Shown piece after piece: positions 1-7,453 of a stretch of DNA of 13,153 bases (positions are counted from its first letter, which is position 1; the number at the start of each line of letters is the position of its first letter). Location: assembly GCA_947475125.1 (NCBI GenBank), contig CANJMX010000033.1, forward strand, positions 1-13,153, given 5' to 3'. Source of the stretch: Actinomycetota bacterium (GTDB lineage: Bacteria; Actinomycetota; Thermoleophilia; Miltoncostaeales; Miltoncostaeaceae). The notes under the pieces were generated by a model. It was given only the letters and a program-made list of their open reading frames with translations, ran no database searches and was not told the DNA's origin. Both the position numbers and the translations under genes were made by a program.

Positions 1-1379
1 AGCTGGTCGTAGAAGTCGAGCACGATCTCGGCCAGCGGCATGTCGTACACCACCTGCTGGCGGTTCTCGATGGGGGTCATGGTCACGAAGTTGCCGCGCC
101 GGTCCTGGCACAGACCCATCACGGCGCCCACGTGGTCCTGCGGCACCAGAACCGTGCAGCGCACGTACGGCTCCTCGATCTGCTCGATGTGATTGGGGCT
201 CGGCAGGTCCACCGGCGATCGCACGGCCACGATCTCGCCCGTTGTCGTGGTGACCTCGTACTGCACGTTGGGTGTGGTGGTGATCAGGTTGAGGTCGTAC
301 TCGCGCTCCAGGCGCTCCCGGATGATGTCCATATGCAGCAGGCCGAGGAACCCGCAGCGAAATCCGAAGCCAAGCGCCTGCGAGGTCTCGGGCTCCCACA
401 CGAGCGAGGCATCGTTGAGCGAGAGCTTCTCGAGCGCATCGCGGAGCCCTGGATAGTCATCGCTGTCCACCGGGAACAGACCGCAGAAGACCATCGGCTT
501 CACCTCGCGGTACCCCGAAAGGGCCTCGGTGGCGGGCGCGGCGGCCTCGGTGATGGTGTCGCCCACACGGAGCTCGTGCAGGCTCTTCAGCCCCGTGACG
601 ATGTACCCGGTCTCCCCTGCCGAGAGGCGGGAAATGGGCGTCATCACCGGCGACATCACGCCAACCTCCTCGGCGTCGAAGTCGCTTGCGGTGGCGATGG
701 CCCGCAGTTTGGTGCCACCTGTGAGATGCCCGTCCATCACACGCACGAAGGCGACGACGCCGCGGTACTGGTCGTACACCGAGTCAAACACCAGGGCACG
801 GGTGGGGGCGTCGGGGTTACCGCGCGGCGGCGGCATGCGGGTGACGATGGCCTCCAGCACCTCCTTCACCCCCTGGCCGGTCTTGGCCGAGATGCGCAGT
901 ACGTTCTCGGGGTCGTCGCCGATCAGGTCGGCCAGCGCCCCCGCGTGCAGCTCAGGGTCGGCGGCCGGCAGGTCGATCTTGTTGAGCACTGGGACCAGTT
1001 CAAGATCCCCTTCAATGGCCAGGTATGCGTTGGCCAGCGTCTGGGCCTCGATGCCCTGGCTGGCGTCCACCACCAGCAGCGCCCCCTCACACGCCGCAAG
1101 GCTGCGCGAGACCTCGTACGAGAAGTCCACGTGTCCGGGCGTGTCGATGAGGTTGATCTGGTAGGTCTCGCCGTCGTCGGCGGTGTACATCACCCGTACG
1201 GCCTGCGCCTTGATGGTGATGCCCCGCTCGCGCTCCAGATCCATCGAGTCGAGCACCTGCGCCCGCATGTCGCGTTCGCTCACCGCGCCGGTGATCTGCA
1301 GGATGCGGTCGGCCAATGTCGACTTGCCATGGTCGATGTGGGCGATGATCGAGAAGTTCCGGATGTGCGATTGATCCAC
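1..1379 (-). CDS. lepA: Elongation factor 4 (LepA), 3'-truncated by window edge
   Basis: Membrane-associated translational GTPase that acts on the ribosome (back-translocation or stalled elongation complexes). I read 459 residues from the minus strand; a full LepA is about 600, so roughly the last 140 residues lie outside the window. The G-domain motifs are intact: AHIDHGKST at residues 13-21 (P-loop), ERGITIKAQ at 51-59 (switch I), DTPGH at 79-83, NKID at 133-136 and SAKTG at 164-168. The LepA-specific stretch GFRCGFLGLLHMDIIRERL follows at about 339-357. I chose the GTG at 1379 because the protein then begins VDQSHIRNFSIIAHIDHGKS, the usual LepA N-terminus. No strong ribosome binding site precedes it. 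It lies 10 bases after the murJ stop on the same strand, so co-transcription with murJ is likely. Identification is secure. Confidence 0.97.
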   Translation of the reverse strand, partial: MDQSHIRNFSIIAHIDHGKSTLADRILQITGAVSERDMRAQVLDSMDLERERGITIKAQAVRVMYTADDGETYQINLIDTPGHVDFSYEVSRSLAACEGALLVVDASQGIEAQTLANAYLAIEGDLELVPVLNKIDLPAADPELHAGALADLIGDDPENVLRISAKTGQGVKEVLEAIVTRMPPPRGNPDAPTRALVFDSVYDQYRGVVAFVRVMDGHLTGGTKLRAIATASDFDAEEVGVMSPVMTPISRLSAGETGYIVTGLKSLHELRVGDTITEAAAPATEALSGYREVKPMVFCGLFPVDSDDYPGLRDALEKLSLNDASLVWEPETSQALGFGFRCGFLGLLHMDIIRERLEREYDLNLITTTPNVQYEVTTTTGEIVAVRSPVDLPSPNHIEQIEEPYVRCTVLVPQDHVGAVMGLCQDRRGNFVTMTPIENRQQVVYDMPLAEIVLDFYDQ

Positions 1380-1389
1380 GCGGGCGACC

Positions 1390-2982
1390 CTATCGCACGC
1401 CACGTCGGGCGCTCAGCAGCCGTCGGCCCGCCGCGATCTCGGGCATCCCCAGCGCCTGCGCGGCCGCAAGGAACGCCGCGACGCAGGCGATACCGGCCAT
1501 TCCCACGCTCACCACCTGCGCGGGGAATGACGCCCCGAGCCAACCGTCCAACACGTACCAGGTCGCCCGCGCCAGCAGCGCAGCGAATCCGGCCGCGATC
1601 AGTGCCTTGACGAATCCGTCTGCCACGTGGCGCAGATTCATGCCGCCAGTCCGCTTGCTGAGGAAGTGCAGGAGGAGGGCGAAGGTGACGAACGACGTGA
1701 TGCTGGTGGAGAATGGGATGCCGCCGATGCCGAATGGCTTGAAGAAGATGGCGTCAAGGACCAGGTTGAGCAGCACCCCGCCACCGGCGATGGCCGTGGG
1801 GAGCCACGGCTGCTGCATGCTGAAGAACGCTCGGATGAGCAGCAGGCTGGCTCCGTTGAACACGAGCCCGATCGTGAAGAAGAAGAGCGCCTCGGAGGTG
1901 ATCAGCGTGGAGTAGTCGTTGAATGCCCCGCGCTCGTACACCAGCCGCACCACTGGCATGGACAGCACCATGAGGAATGCCGTGGCAGGCAGAAGCAGGA
2001 AGAAGATCTGCCTGAGCCCTGAGTCGACCGACTTCCGAAGGCCCGGCATATCGTTCTTTGCGGCCATGCGGGAGATGGTGGGAAAGAGCACGGTGGAGAT
2101 GGCGACGCTGAAGATTCCCTGCGGCAGGATGTACAGGCGGAACGCGGCATCGATGGCCCGCACGGCCTGCTCGCTCACCAGGGTGGCGAAGACGGCATCC
2201 ACCAGGGCGTTGATGTTGATGAGCCCCAGCCCAACGGTGACCGGCAGCATGAGGATGAGCACCCGGCGCACCATGTGGTTGCCAAATCCCATGCTGATGG
2301 GGAACGGCCCGAAGCCCCGCAGGTACGGCAGCAGGTAGAGCAGTTGGGCCACCGTGCCCAGCAGGATCCCGATGGCGTACACCCAGATGCGCTCGTCGGA
2401 TGCCACGAACGGGCTGATGCCCACAAGACTCAGCAGAATCACTGCGTTCCACAGCACGGGAACAAATGCGGTGGGCGTGAACCGTCCTTCGGCCTGCAGC
2501 ACGGCGGCCACAATCCCCGTGAGCCCCAGCAGCGGAACGATGGGGAACATCACCTGCGACAGACCGATGAGGTAGTGCTGCAGCGAGGAGTCGAGCCCCG
2601 GTGCGAGCAGTGGCATCACCCATGGCGCGGTGAGGATGGCCACCAGGGAGATCGCACTGAGCCCCAGCACGATGACGCTGGACAGCGCGCCCACCAGCCG
2701 GCGGGCGTCCTGCTTGCGCCCCTGTTCCTGCAACTGCGTGTAGATGGGAACGAACGCGGCAGAGATGGCCGAATCGGCCACAAGACTGCGCAGCAGATTG
2801 GGAACCTGAAACGCGATGACGAACGCATTGATGGCGCCCTGAGTACCGAACAGGGCAGCCGCCACAACCTCGCGGGCGAGCCCCGCGACGCGGCTGACTG
2901 CGGTCCAGAATGAGAACACGGCCGTGGACCGGCCAAGGCCACCCTTGGGGCGCCCGTCGGTTCCTTCGGTCGTGTCCGTCAC
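1390..2982 (-). CDS. murJ: Lipid II flippase MurJ (MviN family)
   Basis: Polytopic membrane protein of the MOP superfamily that moves lipid II across the cytoplasmic membrane for peptidoglycan synthesis. With the GTG at 2982 the product is 530 residues, close to family size, and hydrophobic segments run through its length (about 14 expected). Family landmarks: SRVAGLARE at residues 30-38, PNLLR at 61-65 and AAFVPIYTQL shortly after. These carry counterparts of E. coli R18 (R31), R24 (R37) and R52 (R65), and an Arg in the AFRLYILPQG segment fits R270. The position of E. coli Asp39 is Asn52 here (see findings). In-frame starts further up exist (TTG at 3060, GTG at 3051), but the TTG would overlap the start of divergent rpsT and both would consume the whole intergenic region, so I prefer 2982. 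The gene ends 10 bases before lepA. Confidence 0.93.
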   Translation of the reverse strand: MTDTTEGTDGRPKGGLGRSTAVFSFWTAVSRVAGLAREVVAAALFGTQGAINAFVIAFQVPNLLRSLVADSAISAAFVPIYTQLQEQGRKQDARRLVGALSSVIVLGLSAISLVAILTAPWVMPLLAPGLDSSLQHYLIGLSQVMFPIVPLLGLTGIVAAVLQAEGRFTPTAFVPVLWNAVILLSLVGISPFVASDERIWVYAIGILLGTVAQLLYLLPYLRGFGPFPISMGFGNHMVRRVLILMLPVTVGLGLININALVDAVFATLVSEQAVRAIDAAFRLYILPQGIFSVAISTVLFPTISRMAAKNDMPGLRKSVDSGLRQIFFLLLPATAFLMVLSMPVVRLVYERGAFNDYSTLITSEALFFFTIGLVFNGASLLLIRAFFSMQQPWLPTAIAGGGVLLNLVLDAIFFKPFGIGGIPFSTSITSFVTFALLLHFLSKRTGGMNLRHVADGFVKALIAAGFAALLARATWYVLDGWLGASFPAQVVSVGMAGIACVAAFLAAAQALGMPEIAAGRRLLSARRGVR

Positions 2983-3053
2983 GCTCGTTCTGTCGCCCAG
3001 GTCATCCGTTGCTACGATACCCGGCCGACCTACAGGAATCGGGAGACCCACGC
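2983..3053. promoter_or_regulatory. Divergent murJ/rpsT intergenic region with an extended -10 box for rpsT
   Basis: These 71 bases must hold the starts of transcription for both genes unless the murJ promoter lies inside rpsT. On the plus strand TGCTACGAT at 3010-3018 fits an extended -10 element (TGnTAnnnT) and would start rpsT transcription about 25-30 bases before its GTG. I see no convincing -35 hexamer 16-19 bases upstream, which is common for extended -10 promoters. GGGAGA at 3041-3046 is the rpsT ribosome binding site, with 7 bases to the GTG. I could not locate a murJ promoter with confidence. Confidence 0.5.
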
Positions 3054-3314
3054 GTGGCAAACATCAAGCAGCAGAAGAAGCGCAACCGGAGATCGCTCAA
3101 GCAGCGGGACACCAACATCCGCTATCGCTCGACCGTTCGTTCGGGAATGAAGCGCCTTACGACTGCCGTCACGGAGGGTGAGAGCATCACTCCGGAGCAG
3201 GCTGCAGAGATGGTGAAGACCATCGATCGTGCGGCCGCTCGCGGTGCACTGCACAAGAACACCGCCGCCCGTCGCAAGGCGCGCGTCGCACGTCTGGTGA
3301 CCAGAGCCGTCTAG
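3054..3314 (+). CDS. rpsT: 30S ribosomal protein S20
   Basis: Small basic protein that binds 16S rRNA (5' domain and helix 44) early in 30S assembly. The 86-residue product begins MANIKQQKKRNRRSLKQR and contains the S20 hallmark region from about residue 50 (EMVKTIDRAAARGALHKN) followed by TAARRKARV, matching family length and composition. The GTG at 3054 is chosen because the family N-terminus is MANI(K) and GGGAGA lies 7 bases upstream. It is the only plus-strand gene in the left two thirds of the window, set between divergent murJ and convergent holA. The position beside holA and lepA is the usual one in many Gram-positive genomes. Confidence 0.97.
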   Translation: MANIKQQKKRNRRSLKQRDTNIRYRSTVRSGMKRLTTAVTEGESITPEQAAEMVKTIDRAAARGALHKNTAARRKARVARLVTRAV

Positions 3315-3326
3315 AGATACAGGGTC

Positions 3327-3357
3327 GAGCCCCGGTGCCGAGATGGCGCCGGGGCTC
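3327..3357. terminator. Hairpin between convergent rpsT and holA
   Basis: Thirteen-base-pair stem with one G-T wobble: GAGCCCCGGTGCC at 3327-3339 pairs with GGCGCCGGGGCTC at 3345-3357 around a five-base loop (GAGAT). It begins 12 bases after the rpsT stop and ends 6 bases before the holA stop, so it can serve both genes. There is no T run on either side, so this is a GC-rich, U-poor terminator of the kind common in high-GC bacteria, and its strength is inferred from the stem alone. Confidence 0.8.
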
Positions 3358-3363
3358 CCCGGT

Positions 3364-4380
3364 TCACCCCCGGCAGGCACCCAGCAGGTCGCGTACGCCG
3401 AGTTCCAGCACCATCCGCGCGCCGTCGCCGGATGCCTCGCCGAGATCCTTCAGCGACGACACCCGCAGGTCCAGTTCCAGATCAGCGAGCCGGGCCACGC
3501 ACCACTCACCCGCCCCCGGGCCGAGTTGCCGGGCCTGATCCACGGCCTTCTGCGCCGGATACCCCTTGAGGCCCGCGATGCGCTCAACGTCCGATTGCGT
3601 GGCACCCGGCCCCTGCGCAACGGCAATGCCCCTGAAGTGCCGCGCCAGCATGCGCTGGATGACGATGGGCTCGGTGGTCTCGCTTCCACCCGCAAGGTCG
3701 GCAAGCATCGCGTACGCACCACGGGCATCGGCCTGCACGATCAGATCGCCCAGCAGATACGCCTTTGCCTGCGGGTCAACGACCACAAGTGCGTCAACGT
3801 CGTCCTGGCTCACGGCGGCGTCGCCCGCGGCCATCGCCAGTTTCGTCGCCTCGTTCGCCAGATGGCCGGCATCCTCACCTGCACGCCCCGCGCGCGTCAC
3901 GACCTCGGCGGCGAGCTTCGCGCTGATGCTGCTGCCGTACTTCTTCACCTCGTCCTGGACATATCTGGTGAACCACGCGATGCGCTCTTTGCCTGACGCC
4001 TTCGCCGGAGGGCCGTACGCCAGTAACTGACCCGCGGCCTCCACCGCCTTCAGCATCCTGGGCGTGGGTGCGCCGTCAGATACAAGCGCGAGGCACGTCG
4101 AGGGCAGGGGGTCATCCAGGTAGTCGATGAGCGGCTCGACGTCAGCCGCCTTCCACTGGTCTGCGCGACGCACCAGCACAAGACGTGTGCCACCAAATGA
4201 CATGGCCTCACATGCCGCGCGCACCTCGAGGGCCGTCACCTCACCGGCCTCAAAGCGCTCGGCCGGCATGCCGCCTTCGGCCTCCACGCGCGCCACCAGC
4301 CGGTGCAGGGCACGGTCGACCTTGGCCCGGTCCTCGCCGTGAATCCAATACACGGGCTTCAGTGGTTCGGGGTGAGACAC
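3364..4380 (-). CDS. holA: DNA polymerase III delta subunit
   Basis: Clamp-loader subunit that opens the beta sliding clamp during loading at primed DNA; cytoplasmic, part of the replisome. The 338-residue product matches family length. The N-terminus carries the family pattern VYWIHGEDRAKVDRALHRL (about residues 10-28), a nucleotide-binding-like fold without a Walker A motif, as is normal for delta. A lid region with VKKYG and SISAKLAAEVVTRAGRAGEDAGHLANE follows at about 145-180. The C-terminal helical part has the delta pattern of acidic helix, IVIQRMLARHFRGIAVAQ and GLKGYPAQKAVDQARQL. Translation begins at the GTG at 4380, nine bases after the comEC stop, so it is probably translated from the comEA-comEC transcript. 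Neighbours comEC and rpsT support the call. Confidence 0.93.
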   Translation of the reverse strand: MSHPEPLKPVYWIHGEDRAKVDRALHRLVARVEAEGGMPAERFEAGEVTALEVRAACEAMSFGGTRLVLVRRADQWKAADVEPLIDYLDDPLPSTCLALVSDGAPTPRMLKAVEAAGQLLAYGPPAKASGKERIAWFTRYVQDEVKKYGSSISAKLAAEVVTRAGRAGEDAGHLANEATKLAMAAGDAAVSQDDVDALVVVDPQAKAYLLGDLIVQADARGAYAMLADLAGGSETTEPIVIQRMLARHFRGIAVAQGPGATQSDVERIAGLKGYPAQKAVDQARQLGPGAGEWCVARLADLELDLRVSSLKDLGEASGDGARMVLELGVRDLLGACRG

Positions 4381-4389
4381 GCCTTCAGG

Positions 4390-6750
4390 TTACCCGCGGC
4401 GCACGACGATTCCGCCCTGCCCCGCACGAAGATCCACATCCCCGCCCGAATCCGTGCGCAGCACCCCGGCGCCGGCATCCCCCAGTGCCGCCAGTACCTG
4501 TGCCCGCGGGTGGCCGTAGTGGTTGCCCGCCCCGCTTGACACCACCGCCGCCGCCGGCCGCAGGCGCTCCAGCACTGGCGGCAGGGCCAGATCCTCCGAC
4601 CCGTGATGCGACACCACCAGCACCGGCGTGGGCGGAAGTGAGAGGTCGCGCAGCACATTGCCCTCGGCGTCGCCGGGCAGCAGCGCCGACAGGCCGCGCG
4701 CGCGAGCAAGCACCACCAGGCTGCGGTCATTCGCCTCGGTGCTTCGCGCATCGTCCGGTCCCGGGCCGACCACGCGTGCGCTCCATGGCCCCATTGAGAT
4801 CTCGCTCCCCGCCGATACCCACGTCACGGGCACCCCATGCGCCATCGCATGCGCGGCCACCTCGCGCACCAATGGAGCATCGTGATCCGGATCGGGCAGC
4901 AGTACCCGGCCAACCGGCATGGCGTCTATCACCGCCGTGGCTCCTCCCGCGTGATCCAGCGCGCCATGGCTGATGATGATGACCCCCACCGAATCCATTC
5001 CAGCCCGGGCCAGCGCGTCGATGACCGGCGGGGGCTCGCCCGGAGGGCCGCAGTCCACCAGCACGTCGGCCCGTGCACCGTCGCGCAGTACAGCCGCCGA
5101 TCCTTGCCCGATGTCGAGCACGCGCAGCGCGGGGCCCCCGGGCAGTGCGCCGGGGCCGGTGCACCCCGGCAGGCCAGCGACGGCGATCGCCGCCACCCCC
5201 GCCATACCGATCAGACCCGCGCGCATCCAATGACCGCGCCCCGGCATTCCCCACTCCGGTCCCACCGCCGTCTGGGGCACCCGCCGAAGCCATGCCCACA
5301 CCAGCACGGGCGTCGCGGCCATCAGTGCGAGAGGAACCACCCCCCAGGCCGGCACCGTCACCACCGCCCCCGGAATGGACGCCGTTACGCGCGCCACCCC
5401 CATCACGATGCCGGCCCCCATGGCTGCGATCCAGGCCAGCCCCACCCCTGCAGGCCCCCATACCGAATGGGCCACGGTTCCGAGCAGCGCAACAACCACC
5501 ACTGGCCCTGCCACCGGGACCGCTACGAGGTTGGCCACCAACCCGACTGTCGAGATGCGGCCGAACCCCGATGTAAGTACTGGCGCGGTGGCGAGCCCGG
5601 CTGCTCCCGACTGCGCCATGAGGTCGGCAAGGCGGCCCGGCATGAATCCGCGCAACCACGCAGCCAGCGGGGGCGCAATGGCGAACAGTCCCGCAACGGC
5701 GGCAAACGACAACTGCAGCCCGGGATCGTCGGCCGACAGGGGATCCAACGCCAGCAGCACAACCAGCACGAGCATCAGCGCGTACCACCGGGCCCGTGGC
5801 CTGCCACCGAGATCGGCCATCAGCGCCACGGCCCCCATCAGCCCCGCGCGCGCCACCGATGCGCCCCCGTCACAGGCCAGGCAGTAGGCAGCCATCGCGG
5901 CGCCTGATGCGAGCAACCGCGACCGCCGGGATACCCCTGCGGCGCCCAGCAGCGCCACCATGCCGATTCCCACCACCGCCACGTTCTGCCCACTTACGGC
6001 AAGCAGATGCCACAGGCCGGCATCGCGCATTTGTTGCGCGGTGCCATCGGTGAGGCCCGCTCCTCCCCCGAGGGCCATCCCCCGCACAATGGCCTCCAAG
6101 TCGCCGGAGAGTCCTGCGGCCACGTTGTCGCCTGCCCATCGCCGAAGGGCATCGCGCGCACCCATCGGCCCTCCCCTCACCCCCACCTGAGTCCAACTGT
6201 GCGCTCGCAGACGGCCCGCAATGTGCTGGCGCCGCAGATAGGCCCCCCACCACGCGGGAGCACCGGCTTCTGCGGCCGGCGCCAATGCTCCGCTCAGTTT
6301 GAGGACGAACCCCACCTGCGGCACGGGTGCGGCGCTCGGCAGATCGAGCAGCAGTCGCGTGCCCGGGGCCAGGGCCACCGATCCGGAAAGGTGGGCCACC
6401 AGCACCTGGGCGCGTGAGCCATAGGTGGTGACAGCGGGCGGGGTATCAACCACCACCGTGCCGCTCGTTCCGCCCGACTGGCGCATCGGCGCCACGTCGG
6501 TCACCTGAACCCGGGCTGCTCCCCATGCGCCCCCGGCTATCAGGCACGCGGCCAAGAGCAGCGCGGTGGCTGCACCTGAATGCCGCTCACGCACCGCGAT
6601 GGCGGCGCAGCATCCGCACCCGGCCGCCCCCAGAGCCGCCCATGCAACGGGCACGCCGTGAGGGCCCACCAGCAACCCCGCCGCCAGTGCGCACAGCATC
6701 ACCAGCGGTGCCTGCCGGGCCAATGCCGGCGCACCGCCGGCGTTGGTCAC
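4390..6750 (-). CDS. comEC: ComEC/Rec2 DNA-uptake channel with C-terminal metallo-beta-lactamase-like domain
   Basis: Inner-membrane channel that passes single-stranded DNA into the cytoplasm during natural transformation. 786 residues from the GTG at 6750, in the expected size range. Two N-terminal membrane segments (about 12-30 and 36-76), an OB-fold-like region (about 95-190), then the Competence domain with the signature HLLAVSGQNVAVV at 248-260 and repeated hydrophobic helices to about 530. A metallo-beta-lactamase-like domain fills 540-786: LDIGQGS 545-551, LVDCG 564-568, SHGALDHAGG 594-603, LPGDAE 691-696, SHHGS 714-718 and NHYGHP 743-748. Two of these motifs are altered from the usual GQGD and HxDxDH (see findings). 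I chose GTG 6750 because it gives a GTGA overlap with the comEA stop, indicating translational coupling; an in-frame start at 6852 would lie deep inside comEA. Next comes holA, 9 bases on. Confidence 0.95.
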   Translation of the reverse strand: MTNAGGAPALARQAPLVMLCALAAGLLVGPHGVPVAWAALGAAGCGCCAAIAVRERHSGAATALLLAACLIAGGAWGAARVQVTDVAPMRQSGGTSGTVVVDTPPAVTTYGSRAQVLVAHLSGSVALAPGTRLLLDLPSAAPVPQVGFVLKLSGALAPAAEAGAPAWWGAYLRRQHIAGRLRAHSWTQVGVRGGPMGARDALRRWAGDNVAAGLSGDLEAIVRGMALGGGAGLTDGTAQQMRDAGLWHLLAVSGQNVAVVGIGMVALLGAAGVSRRSRLLASGAAMAAYCLACDGGASVARAGLMGAVALMADLGGRPRARWYALMLVLVVLLALDPLSADDPGLQLSFAAVAGLFAIAPPLAAWLRGFMPGRLADLMAQSGAAGLATAPVLTSGFGRISTVGLVANLVAVPVAGPVVVVALLGTVAHSVWGPAGVGLAWIAAMGAGIVMGVARVTASIPGAVVTVPAWGVVPLALMAATPVLVWAWLRRVPQTAVGPEWGMPGRGHWMRAGLIGMAGVAAIAVAGLPGCTGPGALPGGPALRVLDIGQGSAAVLRDGARADVLVDCGPPGEPPPVIDALARAGMDSVGVIIISHGALDHAGGATAVIDAMPVGRVLLPDPDHDAPLVREVAAHAMAHGVPVTWVSAGSEISMGPWSARVVGPGPDDARSTEANDRSLVVLARARGLSALLPGDAEGNVLRDLSLPPTPVLVVSHHGSEDLALPPVLERLRPAAAVVSSGAGNHYGHPRAQVLAALGDAGAGVLRTDSGGDVDLRAGQGGIVVRRG

Positions 6751-7361
6751 GGGGTCAGATGCGGCCGCAGGGCCTCGAGACGCGCCGGGCCGATTCCCGG
6801 GACGTCGTCCACCTGGTCCACCGACGAGAACCCACCATGCGCCTGCCGCCATTCCACAATGCGGGCAGCCAGCGCCGGCCCCACGCCGTCGAGGGCTTCG
6901 AGGTCAGCCGCAGTGGCCGATGACAGGCTGATGGGGCCGCTTCCCGCTGCCCCGCCCGTTGCAGATGCCGCCCCGCCCGCTGCTGCAGCGACGCGCGCGG
7001 GTACGAGAATCTGCTGCCCGTCCGCCACCGGCGCCGCCAGGTTGAGGCCCTGCAGATTGGCCCGTCCGGTTGGGCCACCCGCCAGGCGGATGGCCTGGAT
7101 CACCCGCGAATCGCCCCCAATGCGGTACACGCCCGGATGCCGCACCTCGCCGGCCACATGCACAACAGGCATGGAGGTGGTCACCGGTCGGCGCACGACG
7201 CCCGCCGTGGATGTGCCGGTGCCACCGCCACCGCCACCGCCGCCCCCGGTGGGCCCGTCGTGCCCCTGTGCGGCCCATCGGAATGCCACCACCGCAAGCA
7301 CCACCGCGACGAGCGCGTACATCCATCCACTCCGGCGAAGCCATGGCAGCAATCGGTCCAT
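6747..7361 (-). CDS. comEA: ComEA-type membrane-anchored DNA receptor (SLBB plus helix-hairpin-helix)
   Basis: DNA-binding receptor on the outer face of the membrane that hands incoming DNA to ComEC. 204 residues: a short cytoplasmic basic N-terminus, one membrane helix at about 13-30, a nine-glycine linker (39-47), an SLBB domain (about 66-121, VVHVAGEVRHPGVYRI) and a C-terminal (HhH)2 domain (144-204) with GVGP at 159-162 and GIGP at 189-192. The usual INLNTA opening of the HhH domain reads ISLSSA here. I use the ATG at 7361; a TTG at 7364 is in frame one codon earlier. No Shine-Dalgarno sequence is visible, and TACGGT at 7368-7373 (minus strand) lies only 6 bases before the ATG, so a leaderless mRNA is possible though unproven. 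The stop overlaps the comEC start. Confidence 0.94.
   Translation of the reverse strand: MDRLLPWLRRSGWMYALVAVVLAVVAFRWAAQGHDGPTGGGGGGGGGTGTSTAGVVRRPVTTSMPVVHVAGEVRHPGVYRIGGDSRVIQAIRLAGGPTGRANLQGLNLAAPVADGQQILVPARVAAAAGGAASATGGAAGSGPISLSSATAADLEALDGVGPALAARIVEWRQAHGGFSSVDQVDDVPGIGPARLEALRPHLTP
7221..7247. repeat. GCCACC hexanucleotide tract coding the ComEA glycine linker
   Basis: A short run of GCC/ACC triplets (GCCACC about three times, then GCCGCCCCC). On the minus strand it reads GGC/GGT/GGG and codes nine consecutive glycines between the membrane helix and the SLBB domain of ComEA. Such tracts can gain or lose units by slippage, which here would change linker length in steps without a frameshift. 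Confidence 0.75.
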
Positions 7362-7453
7362 CAAACGACCGTATCGGCGTATTCACGACGCGTGGCGCGC
7401 GCATAGCGTCAATAACCGCGCCTGACCGCCACGGCCCGGCCGCGACACCGATT

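Noticed and set aside
132..1610. Plus-strand open frame of 492 codons over lepA
   Set aside because: Antisense to the highly conserved lepA; long only because of high GC. Its composition (rich in Arg, His, Gly) and lack of domains mark it as a shadow.
2983..3060. Longer murJ starting at TTG 3060
   Set aside because: It would overlap the divergent rpsT start and remove the space for promoters; the added 26 residues have no family similarity.
6751..6852. Longer comEC reading from 6852
   Set aside because: It would lie over 100 bases inside comEA; the GTG at 6750 gives a classic four-base GTGA overlap and a normal ComEC N-terminus.
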